From contig NZ_CP150661.1 in the NCBI RefSeq assembly GCF_038024105.1, forward strand, positions 2,998,501-3,062,500: a DNA stretch of 64,000 nt, in the 5' to 3' direction. This document shows positions 19,719-29,248 of the stretch, in pieces. Each line of letters starts with the position of its first letter. The stretch's first letter is position 1. This stretch comes from Polaribacter butkevichii (GTDB lineage: Bacteria; Bacteroidota; Bacteroidia; Flavobacteriales; Flavobacteriaceae). The notes under the pieces are model-generated. The model was not told where the DNA came from and made no database searches. It saw only the letters and a program-made list of their open reading frames with translations. Made by a program: the position numbers and the translations under genes.

Positions 19719-20359
19719 TAAAATATTCAGTTGTTATTGTAGATGATCATACATTGCTTTCTCAGGCTATAGCAGCCATGGTAAATACTTTTCCTAAATT
19801 TAAAGTATTATATACATGTAAAAACGGACAAGAATTAATTGATAAGTTTTCGGCGTCGCCAGAGTTTATACCAGACGTTGTTTTAATGGATATTAACATG
19901 CCTATAATGAATGGTATTGAAACTACAGAATGGATTACAAACAACCATGGTAGTGTACACGTAATGGCGCTTTCTGTAGAGGATGAAGATACAACCATTT
20001 TAAAAATGCTTAAAGTAGGTGCTATTGGTTACCTGTTAAAAGATACAGAAAAGGTTGTCTTGGAAAAGGCCTTGGTTGAAATAGCTGAAAACGGATTTTA
20101 TCATACCAAAAATGTAACTAATTTATTAATGAAATCTCTTTCTGGTAATGGAGGTGCAGAAATTCACTTAAAAGAAAGAGAAGTAACTTTTATGAAATAT
20201 GCTTGTTCTGAATTAACTTACAAAGAAATTGCAGATAAAATGTGTTTAAGTCCCAAAACAATAGATGGTTATAGGGATGTTTTATTTACAAAATTGAATG
20301 TAAAAAATAGGGTAGGTTTGGTAATGTATGCGATAAAAAATAAAATTTACACTCCATAA
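19715..20359 (+). CDS. Response regulator, NarL/LuxR type
   Basis: 214 residues. A receiver domain with acidic Asp10/Asp11, phospho-acceptor Asp59 in VLMDINMPIMNG and the conserved lysine in LLKDTEK, joined to a LuxR-type helix-turn-helix (about 150-210, with LTYKEIADKMCLSPKTIDGY). It is a DNA-binding transcription factor activated by the kinase encoded immediately upstream; the stop of the kinase and this ATG overlap by 4 bases. Target genes cannot be inferred. Confidence 0.93.
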   Translation: MIKYSVVIVDDHTLLSQAIAAMVNTFPKFKVLYTCKNGQELIDKFSASPEFIPDVVLMDINMPIMNGIETTEWITNNHGSVHVMALSVEDEDTTILKMLKVGAIGYLLKDTEKVVLEKALVEIAENGFYHTKNVTNLLMKSLSGNGGAEIHLKEREVTFMKYACSELTYKEIADKMCLSPKTIDGYRDVLFTKLNVKNRVGLVMYAIKNKIYTP

Positions 20360-20379
20360 AAATTGTGTAAATTTGCAGC

Positions 20380-20775
20380 ATGGAAGAAACGAATAGACAG
20401 CGAAAAATTGCAGGAGTATTACAAAAAGATTTGGTAGATGTTTTGCAGAAGGCAGCACAAGATGGTATGAAAGGGATAATAATTTCTGTTTCTAAAGTTC
20501 ATGTAACTTCAGATTTAGGAGTTGCCAAGGTATATTTAAGTGTTTTTCCTTCAAGTAATAGAGACGAAATTATTAAAGGTGTACAATCTAACACCGTTTT
20601 AATTCGTCATGAAATGGCAAAAAGAACTAAACATCAATTACGTAGAATGCCAGAATTATTGTTTTTTGGTGATGATACTTTAGATTATATTGAAGAAATT
20701 GACAAATCTTTAAAAGGAGAAGATGATAACCCTATTAAAGATCCTAGCGTTTTACCAAGACGTAAAAGGAGTTAA
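20380..20775 (+). CDS. rbfA: 30S ribosome-binding factor A
   Basis: 131 residues with the family opening TNRQRKIAGVLQKDL and the KH-type core, including VTSDLGVAKVYLSVFP and the RHEMAKRTKHQLRRMPEL segment. RbfA binds the 30S subunit and helps mature the 5' end of 16S rRNA. A TAAATTTG box followed by CAGC (20368-20375) ends only 4 bases before the ATG, so if used the mRNA would be nearly leaderless. The permease gene follows 14 bases later. Confidence 0.95.
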   Translation: MEETNRQRKIAGVLQKDLVDVLQKAAQDGMKGIIISVSKVHVTSDLGVAKVYLSVFPSSNRDEIIKGVQSNTVLIRHEMAKRTKHQLRRMPELLFFGDDTLDYIEEIDKSLKGEDDNPIKDPSVLPRRKRS

Positions 20776-20789
20776 ATTTATCCTATCAT

Positions 20790-21992
20790 TTGAACTTTCC
20801 GTTATACATAGCTAAGAGGTATTTATTTACAAAAACAGGTAATAATGCCATAAACATTATTACAATTATTGCTTCTTTTGGCGTAATTGTGGGATCTTTA
20901 GCCTTGTTTATAATTCTTTCTGGATTTTCTGGTTTACGTACTTTTAGCTATAGCTTGTTAGATGTATCAGATCCAGATATTAAAATAACTTCTAAGAAAG
21001 GTAAAACGTTTTTTTATACAGATGATATTCATCAAACATTAACAAAAAATTCCGCTATAAAAGCGGTATCTAAAGTTATTGAAGAACGTGTTTTTTTAGA
21101 GTACAATGATAAAAATGAGATTGCTTATATAAAAGGTGTCGCAGAAAATTATACTTCTATTACCCAAATAGATTCTGTTGTAAGTATGGGGAATTGGTTG
21201 GATAGTGATTTTTCTAATATAGCAGTGGTGGGGAATGGTATTTCTAGAAAATTATCCTTAGGTATTTTAAATTTTGGAGCACCTTTATCTATCATGGTTC
21301 CTAAGCCTGGTGTTGGTTTTATAAATCCTAATAATGCTTTCTATAAAAAGGATGTACAAATTGTAGGTTTATACTCGGGTACAGAAGAGTTTGAAAGTAA
21401 ATTTGTTTTTGTTTCTATAGATGATGCTAAGAATTTATTAAGGTATAAAGACAACGAAATTACTGGAGTTGAAATTAAATTAAAAGATAATTCTACGGCA
21501 GATTTATTTTCAAAACAGCTACAAGAACAACTAGGTAATCAATTTAAAGTACAAACCAAACAGCAATTAAATGAAGTTTTCTATAAGGTTATAAATACAG
21601 AGAATTTTGTTTCTTATCTTATTTTTACTTTGATTGTAATTATAGCATTATTTAATGTTATTGGTGCCATTATAATGATGATAATTGATAAAAAATCTAA
21701 CTTAAAAACACTTTTTAGTTTAGGAGCATCCATTAAAGAAATAAAAAAAGTTTTTGTTTTACAAGGATTTCTATTAACTGTTTTAGGGATGTTGATTGGT
21801 TTAACATTGGGTGTGCTCATTGTTTTTATACAAAAAGAATTTGGGGTGTTTATGATCACTCAAAATTTAGCTTATCCGGTTGAGTTTCGATTTTCTAATC
21901 TGTTTATTGTAATAGCAACCATTACCGTTTTAGGTTTTATAGCCTCTAAAATAGCAAGTAGTAGAATTTCTAAAGAGTTTATAGAGAAGTAA
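20790..21992 (+). CDS. LolC/LolE-family ABC transporter permease
   Basis: 400 residues, starting at TTG 20790 with the family-typical YIAKRYLFTKTGNNAINIIT. One N-terminal transmembrane helix (about 22-45), a large periplasmic MacB-like domain (about 55-260), then three helices of the FtsX fold (about 270-390), ending SSRISKEFIEK. Family members in the Lol system move lipoproteins out of the inner membrane. No ATPase gene (LolD) is adjacent here. rbfA-lolC/E neighbourhoods are common in Flavobacteriia. Confidence 0.88.
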   Translation: MNFPLYIAKRYLFTKTGNNAINIITIIASFGVIVGSLALFIILSGFSGLRTFSYSLLDVSDPDIKITSKKGKTFFYTDDIHQTLTKNSAIKAVSKVIEERVFLEYNDKNEIAYIKGVAENYTSITQIDSVVSMGNWLDSDFSNIAVVGNGISRKLSLGILNFGAPLSIMVPKPGVGFINPNNAFYKKDVQIVGLYSGTEEFESKFVFVSIDDAKNLLRYKDNEITGVEIKLKDNSTADLFSKQLQEQLGNQFKVQTKQQLNEVFYKVINTENFVSYLIFTLIVIIALFNVIGAIIMMIIDKKSNLKTLFSLGASIKEIKKVFVLQGFLLTVLGMLIGLTLGVLIVFIQKEFGVFMITQNLAYPVEFRFSNLFIVIATITVLGFIASKIASSRISKEFIEK

Positions 21993-22000
21993 TTTTTCTG

Positions 22001-22180
22001 AAGCTATTTCCTGCTTTTCGTTATATCTTTTTATTGCTGTCATTGCGAAGTTTACTTTTTTGTAAACTGTGGCAAGCTCTAAATCCGAAAGAGATTACTT
22101 CGTTCCTCGTAATGACGCTTATTTAAAAGAGCAATAAAAAGGATGTCACTTCAATCAGGGCTAAGTATTTTTGCTAACGA
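22001..22180 (+). repeat. Dispersed repeat family A, copy 1 (with nested repeat)
   Basis: Begins AGCTATTTCCTGCTTT and ends TTCAATCAGGGCTA...TTTTTGCTA. The inner arms TATCTTTTTATTGC and GCAATAAAAAGGAT pair; their loop holds an 80-base family B repeat (22038-22117). It lies between the convergent genes of the LolC/E-like permease and dusB. Related to copies at 25771, 45541, 55208 and 61817. Confidence 0.75.
22038..22117. repeat. Dispersed repeat family B, copy 1
   Basis: Starts GTCATTGCGAAG and ends TTCGTTCCTCGTAATGAC, so its ends are inverted repeats. It resembles the common Bacteroidetes intergenic repeat with CGTCATTGCGAGGAACGAAGCAATCT, and lies inside the loop of a family A repeat. Confidence 0.65.
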
Positions 22181-22204
22181 TAGTATTTATCGAATTAACT
22201 GAGT

Positions 22205-23203
22205 TTAAAATTGAGGAATAATTGTATTTCCAAACTTCGCTTCTACTTCATCAAACGTCGCAAAAACATCTTTAGCATCATCCGAAGTTACCATTTTCAT
22301 TCTGTATTCTTTAAAATGCGGTATGCCTTTAAAGTAATTGGTATAATGTCTTCTGGTTTCAAAAACACCTAAAACAGGTCCTTTCCAATCAATGGCCATT
22401 TGCAAATGTCTTCTCGCCATTTCCACACGTTGGGCAATTGTTGGTTTTGCTAAATGTTCACCAGTATTAAAAAAATGTTTTATTTCGTTAAAAATCCAAG
22501 GATATCCAATTGCAGCTCTACCAATCATGGCGCCATCTAAACCATAAGAATCTCTCATTTCCATAGCTTTTTCAGGAGTCGTAACATCTCCATTACCAAA
22601 AACAGGAATGTGCATTCTTTGGTTATTTTTTACATCGGCAATAGGTTTCCAATCAGCCTCTCCTTTATACATTTGAGCACGCGTTCTACCATGTATAGAA
22701 ATTGCTTTACAGCCAACATCTTGTAAGCGCTCTGCAACTTCTACAATTCTAATAGAATCATGATCCCAACCCAAACGAGTTTTTACGGTAATTGGTAAAT
22801 TGGTGTGTTTTACCATGGCTTCTGTAAGAGAAACCATCAAATCGATGTCTTTTAAAATTCCTGCTCCGGCTCCTTTAGAAACTACTTTTTTTACAGGGCA
22901 ACCAAAGTTGATATCAATAATATCTGGATTCGATTTTTCTACAATTTCTACCGTTTTTAACATCGATTCTAAATTGGCTCCAAAAATCTGAATTCCTACC
23001 GGACGTTCTTTTTCATAGATGTCTAATTTCATGATGCTCTTTGCAGCGTCACGAATTAAGCCTTCAGAAGAAATAAACTCTGTATAAACCACATCAGCGC
23101 CTTGTTCTTTACATAAGGCTCTAAATGGTGGGTCAGAAACATCTTCCATTGGTGCTAATAAAAGCGGAAAGTCTGGTAATTCTATGTTGCCAATTTTAAT
23201 CAA
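22205..23203 (-). CDS. dusB: tRNA-dihydrouridine synthase B
   Basis: 332 residues, usual length. It is an FMN enzyme that reduces specific uridines in the D-loop of tRNA. Seen are LLAPMEDVSDPPFRAL near the N-terminus, the FMN/TIM-barrel glycine motifs, catalytic Cys102 in INFGCPVKKVV, and SIHGRTRAQMYKGEADW. The start is TTG at 23203, since an in-frame stop lies just upstream and there is no ATG. A TAAATTTG box at 23228-23221 on this strand, followed by CA, puts transcription about 10 bases before it. Confidence 0.93.
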   Translation of the reverse strand: MIKIGNIELPDFPLLLAPMEDVSDPPFRALCKEQGADVVYTEFISSEGLIRDAAKSIMKLDIYEKERPVGIQIFGANLESMLKTVEIVEKSNPDIIDINFGCPVKKVVSKGAGAGILKDIDLMVSLTEAMVKHTNLPITVKTRLGWDHDSIRIVEVAERLQDVGCKAISIHGRTRAQMYKGEADWKPIADVKNNQRMHIPVFGNGDVTTPEKAMEMRDSYGLDGAMIGRAAIGYPWIFNEIKHFFNTGEHLAKPTIAQRVEMARRHLQMAIDWKGPVLGVFETRRHYTNYFKGIPHFKEYRMKMVTSDDAKDVFATFDEVEAKFGNTIIPQF

Positions 23204-23445
23204 AACGATTTAATTTTTTGCAAATTTAGTGTTTTTTCATCCTTCAGAGGAAAAAATATTTTTATAGCTCATCAATGTAAAGAGAAGCTCTAGTTCTCGT
23301 TGGTTTATTTATGAGTTACAAATACGTGGTGGCTTCGCTTTTTTTAGTCATTTATTTTTGTGAAAATAAGTTGTAAAAGATTGTATTTTTGTAATTCATT
23401 TCAACTTTATTTAGTATCTTAAAATATTATTAGACAAAAAATAAA

Positions 23446-23721
23446 ATGGGAACAAAAGAAAAAATATTAGAAAAAATACACGGTTTAATTAACGATAAAT
23501 TTCAAACACCTACAGAAGCTTTTCAGTTTTACGATAAGGATAAAGACGGAAGTTTAAACAAAGACGAACTTAAAGATTTATTAAAAAATGCGGATATAAG
23601 TAGTTTTTTAAGAGGAATTGTAGCTAACGAATTAATTAAAGGGTATGATAAATCTGGTGATGAAGCTATTAATTTAGAAGAGTTTAAAATAGCAATTTCT
23701 GAATTAGAAAGAGATTTATAA
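23446..23721 (+). CDS. Small EF-hand protein
   Basis: 91 residues with two EF-hands. Loop 1 is DKDKDGSLNKDE (30-41), with canonical Asp at positions 1, 3 and 5 and Glu at 12. Loop 2 is DKSGDEAINLEE (68-79), also canonical. No signal peptide, so it is probably cytosolic; it should bind Ca2+ and may act as a buffer or sensor. It lies alone between dusB and lepA with its own upstream region. Function in bacteria of this group is not established. Confidence 0.8.
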   Translation: MGTKEKILEKIHGLINDKFQTPTEAFQFYDKDKDGSLNKDELKDLLKNADISSFLRGIVANELIKGYDKSGDEAINLEEFKIAISELERDL

Positions 23722-23774
23722 TTCATTTTTTTTTATTAGAATAGTACAATAATAGGTATTGTGATTTTTTTTAT

Positions 23775-23804
23775 TTGGGAAGGTCTGTAAATAACATATC
23801 TTTG
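23775..23804 (+). promoter_or_regulatory. Promoter of lepA
   Basis: TTG at 23775-23777, 19 bases, then TATCTTTG at 23797-23804. The expected start of transcription (about 23810) lies after the in-frame TTG at 23809, which supports the ATG at 23833 as the lepA start. Confidence 0.75.
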
Positions 23805-23832
23805 TAAGTTGAACGCAGTTAGAAAACGAAGT

Positions 23833-25629
23833 ATGAAGAACATTAGAAACTTTTGCATTATCGCACATATAGATCATGGTAAAAGTACGTTGGCAGATAG
23901 GTTATTAGAATATACAGGCTCTGTAACAGATCGAGAAAAGAAAGATCAGTTATTAGATAATATGGATTTAGAACGCGAACGCGGAATTACCATAAAATCG
24001 CACGCCATTCAAATGGATTATATCTATAAAGGAGAAGAATATGTTTTAAATTTAATTGACACACCTGGTCACGTAGATTTTTCTTACGAAGTTTCTCGTT
24101 CTATAGCGGCCTGTGAGGGCGCTTTGTTAATTGTAGATGCAGCACAAAGTATACAAGCACAAACAATTTCTAACCTATATTTAGCCTTAGAGAATGATTT
24201 AGAAATTATTCCGGTGTTAAATAAAGTAGATTTACCTTCTGCAAACCCAGAAGAGGTAACAGATGATATTGTAGATTTATTAGGCTGCGACCCAGAAGAA
24301 GTAATTCATGCTAGTGGAAAAACAGGTTTTGGAGTCGAAAATATTTTAGCGGCCATTATAGATAGGATTCCTCCTCCAAAAGGAGATCCAGATGCACCGT
24401 TACAAGCCTTAATTTTCGATTCTGTTTACAATTCTTATAGAGGTATAGAAACTTATTTTAGAGTTTTAAACGGAGAAATAAAAAAAGGGCAACGTATTAA
24501 ATTCATGGCAACAGATAATGAGTATTTTGCCGATGAAGTAGGTACTTTAAAATTATCTCAGGTTGTAAAAAAATCTGTAAAAACAGGTGATGTAGGGTAT
24601 TTAATTACAGGAATAAAAACAGCAAAAGAAGTAAAAGTAGGAGATACAATTACAGATGCATTAAACCCTACAACAGAAATTATAGATGGTTTCGAAGATG
24701 TAAAACCAATGGTTTTTGCAGGAATTTATCCTGTAGATACAGAAGATTATGAAGAGTTGCGTTATTCTATGGAAAAACTGCAATTAAATGATGCTTCTTT
24801 GGTATTTGTACCAGAAAGTTCTGCCGCTTTAGGTTTTGGTTTTAGATGTGGTTTCTTAGGAATGTTGCACATGGAAATTATTCAAGAACGTTTAGAACGT
24901 GAGTTTAATATGACGGTAATTACAACGGTTCCCAACGTATCTTACCACGCGTATACCAAGAAAAACCCAACCGAAATTGTTTTATTAAACAATCCAACCG
25001 ATTTACCAGATCCATCAAGATTAGAAAAAGTAGAAGAGCCATATATTAAGGCAAGTATTATTACCAAGTCAGATTTTGTTGGTCAGGTAATGAGTTTGTG
25101 TATCGAAAAACGTGGCGAAATTGTAAATCAAACTTATTTAACAACCGAAAGAGTAGAATTAATTTTTGATATGCCTTTGGCAGAAATTGTTTTCGATTTT
25201 TACGATCGATTAAAAACAGTTTCTAAAGGATATGCTTCTTTCGATTATTCTCCAATAGGAATGAGAACTTCTAAATTGGTAAGAGTAGATATTTTATTAA
25301 ATGGCTCTCCAGTAGATGCACTTTCTGCACTTTTACACGCAGATAATGCCTATACAATTGGTAAGAAAATTGTAGAAAAATTAAAAGAATTAATACCAAG
25401 ACAACAGTTTGATATTCCTATTCAGGCAGCAATTGGAGCAAAAATTATTGCGCGTGAAACCACAAAAGCATTACGTAAAGATGTTACCGCAAAATGTTAT
25501 GGTGGAGATATTTCTAGAAAACGTAAACTTTTAGAAAAGCAGAAAAAAGGTAAGAAAAGAATGCGTCAGGTTGGTAATGTAGAAATTCCGCAAGAAGCAT
25601 TTATGGCGGTTTTAAAATTGAATGACTAA
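23833..25629 (+). CDS. lepA: Elongation factor 4 (LepA)
   Basis: 598 residues from ATG 23833, the typical LepA length. It is a ribosome-associated translational GTPase. G1 is AHIDHGKS, G2 the RERGITIKS region, G3 DTPGHVDF, G4 NKVD (in [11 protein letters not shown]). The C-terminal LepA-specific domain holds the segment RRQ-type [20 protein letters not shown] and [20 protein letters not shown]. Followed by a terminator at 25732. Confidence 0.97.
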   Translation: MKNIRNFCIIAHIDHGKSTLADRLLEYTGSVTDREKKDQLLDNMDLERERGITIKSHAIQMDYIYKGEEYVLNLIDTPGHVDFSYEVSRSIAACEGALLIVDAAQSIQAQTISNLYLALENDLEIIPVLNKVDLPSANPEEVTDDIVDLLGCDPEEVIHASGKTGFGVENILAAIIDRIPPPKGDPDAPLQALIFDSVYNSYRGIETYFRVLNGEIKKGQRIKFMATDNEYFADEVGTLKLSQVVKKSVKTGDVGYLITGIKTAKEVKVGDTITDALNPTTEIIDGFEDVKPMVFAGIYPVDTEDYEELRYSMEKLQLNDASLVFVPESSAALGFGFRCGFLGMLHMEIIQERLEREFNMTVITTVPNVSYHAYTKKNPTEIVLLNNPTDLPDPSRLEKVEEPYIKASIITKSDFVGQVMSLCIEKRGEIVNQTYLTTERVELIFDMPLAEIVFDFYDRLKTVSKGYASFDYSPIGMRTSKLVRVDILLNGSPVDALSALLHADNAYTIGKKIVEKLKELIPRQQFDIPIQAAIGAKIIARETTKALRKDVTAKCYGGDISRKRKLLEKQKKGKKRMRQVGNVEIPQEAFMAVLKLND

Positions 25630-25641
25630 ATCTAGATTACT

Positions 25642-25694
25642 CGATTTTTAGAATTAAAAATCCGATTTGTCATTCCTGCGCAGGCAGGAATCCA
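25642..25694. repeat. Hairpin and family C repeat copy 1 downstream of lepA
   Basis: A hairpin ATTTTTA...TAAAAAT at about 25644-25662 is followed by ATTCCTGCGCAGGCAGGAAT (25671-25690), a near-perfect palindrome within TGTCATTCCTGCGCAGGCAGGAATCC. A shorter relative is at 55138-55163. Together with the terminator at 25732 and the family A repeat, these fill the 375-base gap between lepA and the zinc peptidase gene; no gene is seen. Confidence 0.6.
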
Positions 25695-25731
25695 TAGAAT
25701 GTCAATTAATAGTAAAAAACTTACAGCATAG

Positions 25732-25765
25732 AAAAACCTTTTTGAGAAATCAAGAAGGTTTTTTT
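25732..25765 (+). terminator. Terminator downstream of lepA
   Basis: Stem AAAAACCTTTTTGA / TCAAGAAGGTTTTT with one wobble, followed by Ts. Confidence 0.75.
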
Positions 25766-25770
25766 ATTTG

Positions 25771-25872
25771 TAGCTATTTCCGGCTTTCACTACTCGCTTT
25801 TTTTATCCTAAAAAAGGAATAAAAAAGAGCTCAAACATGCCGTTCAATCCGGGCTATACTTTTTTGCTAGCT
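25771..25872 (+). repeat. Dispersed repeat family A, copy 2
   Basis: AGCTATTTCCGGCTTTCAC at the left end, an inner hairpin of TTTTTTTATCC / GGAATAAAAAA, then GAGCTCAAAC and TTCAATCCGGGCTA...TTTTTGCTAGCT. It lies between convergent lepA and the zinc peptidase gene. Closest to copy 3 at 45541. Confidence 0.8.
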
Positions 25873-25926
25873 TATTTTTTATCCTGCGAAAGCAGTACTC
25901 ATAAATCTACTTTTATAAGTTGAGTC

Positions 25927-25962
25927 AAAAAAAACACTTCCAAAATAAATCGAAAGTGTTTT
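25927..25962 (-). terminator. Terminator of the zinc peptidase gene
   Basis: On the minus strand AAAACACTTTC / GGAAGTGTTTT followed by a run of Ts, about 40 bases after the stop. Confidence 0.85.
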
Positions 25963-26004
25963 GTAATATTTGTATCAGATAAAAGTTAAAAGCATTTGCC
26001 ATGC

Positions 26005-26703
26005 TTAATCTCTTCCTCCTAAAATTTGAAGTCCCCAATATAATAATGAAGCTAAAGAACCTAAAGCAGCTACTAAATATGTTCTTGCAGCCCATTTTAA
26101 GGCATCTGTTGCACCCGATAACTCTTCTCGGGTTACCATGTTCTTATTTTCTAACCAAGCCAATGCTCTGTTACTAGCATCATATTCTACAGGTAAGGTA
26201 ACAAAGCTAAAAAGAGTAGCAAAGCCCATAAAAATTAAACCAGCAATGGCAATATAAAAACCAATTCCGGTAGCTCCGGAAGCAGCCCCTAAAATTAACC
26301 CACCAATTACCAACCATTGCGAGTATTTAGAAGTAACACTTACAATTGGCACTAATTGAGATCGCATTGTTAAATAGCTATACGCTTGTGCATGTTGCAC
26401 TGCATGTCCGCATTCATGTGCTGCAACAGCAGCGGCAGCGGCATTTGTTTGGTTGTAAACAGCTTCACTTAAATTAACCGTTTTATCTGCAGGATTGTAG
26501 TGGTCTGTTAATCTACCCGGAGTAGAAATTACTTTTACATCAAAAATACCATTATCAGCAAGCATTTTTTGAGCAATTTCTGCACCGCTCATGCCGTTTC
26601 TAAGCTGAATTTTAGAGTATTTTTTAAATTTATTTTTTAAAGTATTACTAACTAGCCAGCTTACTAAAGCAATTGCACCAATTAAAATATAAAATCCTAT
26701 CAT
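26005..26703 (-). CDS. Membrane zinc metallopeptidase, YugP family
   Basis: 232 residues. An N-terminal helix (about 3-20), a soluble segment with SGAEIAQKMLADNGI and the conserved DHYNPADKTVNLSE, the zinc motif HECGHAVQHA (His96, Glu97, His100), then two to three further helices (about 125-175 and 205-225). It is probably an inner-membrane peptidase; its substrate is unknown. The family is annotated as neutral zinc metallopeptidase (YugP). A single gene, convergent to lepA and divergent from the asparaginase gene. Confidence 0.88.
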   Translation of the reverse strand: MIGFYILIGAIALVSWLVSNTLKNKFKKYSKIQLRNGMSGAEIAQKMLADNGIFDVKVISTPGRLTDHYNPADKTVNLSEAVYNQTNAAAAAVAAHECGHAVQHAQAYSYLTMRSQLVPIVSVTSKYSQWLVIGGLILGAASGATGIGFYIAIAGLIFMGFATLFSFVTLPVEYDASNRALAWLENKNMVTREELSGATDALKWAARTYLVAALGSLASLLYWGLQILGGRD

Positions 26704-26798
26704 AATTTATATTGTTTAAAAATTGTTTTTCATTTTTGTTTGATAAATTTACAGCATAAAGTATTCCAATTTATTGTTTGGAGAATAAAAATGACAAA

Positions 26799-27845
26799 AT
26801 GACAACGAAACCAAATATATTACTTATTTATACAGGCGGAACTATCGGTATGATTAAAGATTATAAAACCAATGCTTTAAAGGCATTTGATTTTAGTCAG
26901 ATTGTAGATAAAATTCCAGAATTACAACAGTTAAACTGTAATATAACAAGTATTTCTTTTGATGAAGCGATAGATTCATCAAACATGAATATTGGGTACT
27001 ATAAAGATATTATAGAAATTATTGAAGAAAATTATACAAAATTCGAGGGTTTTGTGGTGTTAACAGGTTCTGATACAATGGCATATACATCATCAGCAAT
27101 TAGCTTTATGTTAGAAAACCTACAAAAACCTATTATTTTTACAGGTTCTCAATTGCCAATTGGCGATTTAAGAACAGATGCAAAAGAGAATTTAATAACT
27201 TCTATAGAAGTAGCTTGCGCCAATAAAAATGGAGTGCCTGTTATTTCTGAAGTTTGTTTGTATTTTGAATATAAATTATACAGAGCTAATAGAACAACCA
27301 AAATAAGCTCAGAACAGTTTGAGGCATTTACTTCTATGAATTTTCCTCCATTGGCAGAAAGTGGTGTGCATCTTAAGTTTAATGAACATTTAATTCATCA
27401 AACAAAAAATACAGAGCAACCTTTAGTTGTTAGAAAAGAATTGGTGGAAGAAGTTGTTATTTTAAAATTATTTCCAGGTATTTCTAAGTTAGTTATAGAA
27501 AGTATTTTAAATATACCCAATTTAAAAGGAATTGTATTAGAAACTTATGGTTCTGGAAATGCACCAAATTCTGATTATTTTATTGCTTTATTAAAAGAAG
27601 CAATTAATAAAGGAATTAAAATTGTAAACGTTACTCAATGTAAAAGTGGTAGGGTAATGATGGGACATTATGATACTAGTTTATTGTTAAAAGAAATGGG
27701 AGTTATCAATGGAAGAGATATCACAACAGAGTCTGCAATTGCCAAATTAATGTACCTTTTAAATAAAAACTTATCAAATGAGGCATTTAAAAAGTACTTC
27801 GAATCGTCTTTAAGGGGCGAATTAACTGATAAATATCATTTTTAA
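26799..27845 (+). CDS. ansA: Type I L-asparaginase
   Basis: 348 residues from ATG 26799 (TTG at 26778 in frame is an alternative). Converts asparagine to aspartate and ammonia. The first catalytic Thr lies in IYTGGTIGMI near the N-terminus and the second motif is VLTGSDTMAYTSSA; both are family hallmarks. No signal peptide, so cytosolic as expected for type I. A single gene between the zinc peptidase and the exb operon. Confidence 0.93.
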   Translation: MTTKPNILLIYTGGTIGMIKDYKTNALKAFDFSQIVDKIPELQQLNCNITSISFDEAIDSSNMNIGYYKDIIEIIEENYTKFEGFVVLTGSDTMAYTSSAISFMLENLQKPIIFTGSQLPIGDLRTDAKENLITSIEVACANKNGVPVISEVCLYFEYKLYRANRTTKISSEQFEAFTSMNFPPLAESGVHLKFNEHLIHQTKNTEQPLVVRKELVEEVVILKLFPGISKLVIESILNIPNLKGIVLETYGSGNAPNSDYFIALLKEAINKGIKIVNVTQCKSGRVMMGHYDTSLLLKEMGVINGRDITTESAIAKLMYLLNKNLSNEAFKKYFESSLRGELTDKYHF

Positions 27846-28057
27846 ATAACTAATTCAGTTAAATCAACTTTCAAGAGATAAATAGATTGATTTTTTTTTT
27901 TTATGCTCAATATTTTTTTGTTACTTGGCACTCTCAAAAGTATTGTAGAGAGAAATTCTTTCTAATTTATTTAGTTAAATTGTCTTTCATATTGTTTTTT
28001 TGAGATGAAAATTAATATCTTTAACCCGTTAACTATTAAAAATTAATTATAACAAAG

Positions 28058-28780
28058 ATGAAAAAAGTAGTAAATGTCCTATCCGTAACAGGATTTATGT
28101 TTTTTGGAGCTATTCAATCAACTTTCGCACAAGAAGCAGCTGAAGAATCACAAACTTTCCACCAGGAATTAAAACAACGTTTTATTGAAGGTGGCCCAGA
28201 ATTTATGGGAATTGTATTAGTAGCCTTAATTTTAGGTTTGGCAGTTGCAATTGAAAGAATTATTTATTTAAACATGGCAACAACCAATACTAAGAAATTA
28301 GTAGCAAGTGTAGATGATGCTTTAAGTTCTGGTGGTATAGAAGCTGCTAAAGAAGTTTGTAGAAACTCTAAAGGGCCAGTTGCATCTATCTTTTACCAAG
28401 GATTAGATAGAGTAGAAGAAGGAGTTGATGCTGCGGAAAAAGCTGTAGTTTCTTATGGTGGAGTACAAATGGGATTATTAGAGAAAAACATCTCTTGGTT
28501 ATCTTTGTTTATTGCATTAGCACCGATGCTTGGGTTTATGGGAACTGTAATTGGTATGATTGGAGCTTTTGATTCGATTCAAATTGCAAATGATATTTCT
28601 CCAGCGGTTGTAGCAGGTGGTATTAAAGTAGCCTTATTAACAACAGTATTTGGTTTAGTTGTAGCAATTATTTTACAAATTTTTTATAATTACATCGTTT
28701 CTAAAATCGATAGTATTGTAAATAACATGGAAGATGCATCTATTCAATTAATAGATTTATTAGTGAAATACAAAAAATAA
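28058..28780 (+). CDS. exbB: ExbB/TolQ-family proton channel subunit
   Basis: 240 residues. N-terminal cleavable-looking segment ending STFAQ (about 1-24), then a first membrane helix (about 52-70), a cytosolic helical part, and two helices (about 147-172 and 183-208) that include APMLGFMGTVIGMIGAF. With ExbD it uses the proton gradient to drive TonB, powering outer-membrane receptors such as the one at 3240. First gene of a four-gene operon with gaps of 4 to 18 bases. Confidence 0.93.
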   Translation: MKKVVNVLSVTGFMFFGAIQSTFAQEAAEESQTFHQELKQRFIEGGPEFMGIVLVALILGLAVAIERIIYLNMATTNTKKLVASVDDALSSGGIEAAKEVCRNSKGPVASIFYQGLDRVEEGVDAAEKAVVSYGGVQMGLLEKNISWLSLFIALAPMLGFMGTVIGMIGAFDSIQIANDISPAVVAGGIKVALLTTVFGLVVAIILQIFYNYIVSKIDSIVNNMEDASIQLIDLLVKYKK

Positions 28781-28788
28781 GATATATT

Positions 28789-29244
28789 ATGAAAAATAAT
28801 TTATCAAAAATATTAAACATTTTTATAGCTGTAATAGCTGTAATTGGAGCCATTCTCTTCATTAGAATTTTTATGACTGGTGAGGATGATGTACAGGCGC
28901 TAAGTAGCTCTGTTGGAAGTATAGTTGGGTTTTCTACTATATTATTATATTTTGCTATTGGTGCAACTGTAATTCTTTCTTTAATTGGACTTTTTAGAAA
29001 TCCAGATAATTTAAAGAAAACTTTATTAGGTGTTGCCGTGTTAGGTGTTGTATTAGTGTTTGCTTACTTTTTAGCAGATAGTAATGCCGTATTAGATGCA
29101 CAAGGTAAAGTACTTGAAGGAGGTGATGCAGGAACATCAATAAACCAATGGGTTGGAACAGGTATCTGGTACAGCGTTTGTTTAGGGCTTGTAGCAAGTT
29201 TGTTCTTTGTATACGATTTAGTAAAAGGATTAATAAAATCATAA
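28789..29244 (+). CDS. Four-helix membrane protein in the exb operon
   Basis: 151 residues with four hydrophobic helices (about 8-28, 44-68, 78-97, 122-147) and a short loop rich in Asp and Gly. No known catalytic motif. It lies 8 bases after exbB and 4 bases before exbD. This X position between exbB and exbD is common in Flavobacteriia, so it is probably part of, or helps assemble, the Exb energy-transducing complex. That role is inferred from position only. Confidence 0.8.
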   Translation: MKNNLSKILNIFIAVIAVIGAILFIRIFMTGEDDVQALSSSVGSIVGFSTILLYFAIGATVILSLIGLFRNPDNLKKTLLGVAVLGVVLVFAYFLADSNAVLDAQGKVLEGGDAGTSINQWVGTGIWYSVCLGLVASLFFVYDLVKGLIKS

Positions 29245-29248
29245 TAAT

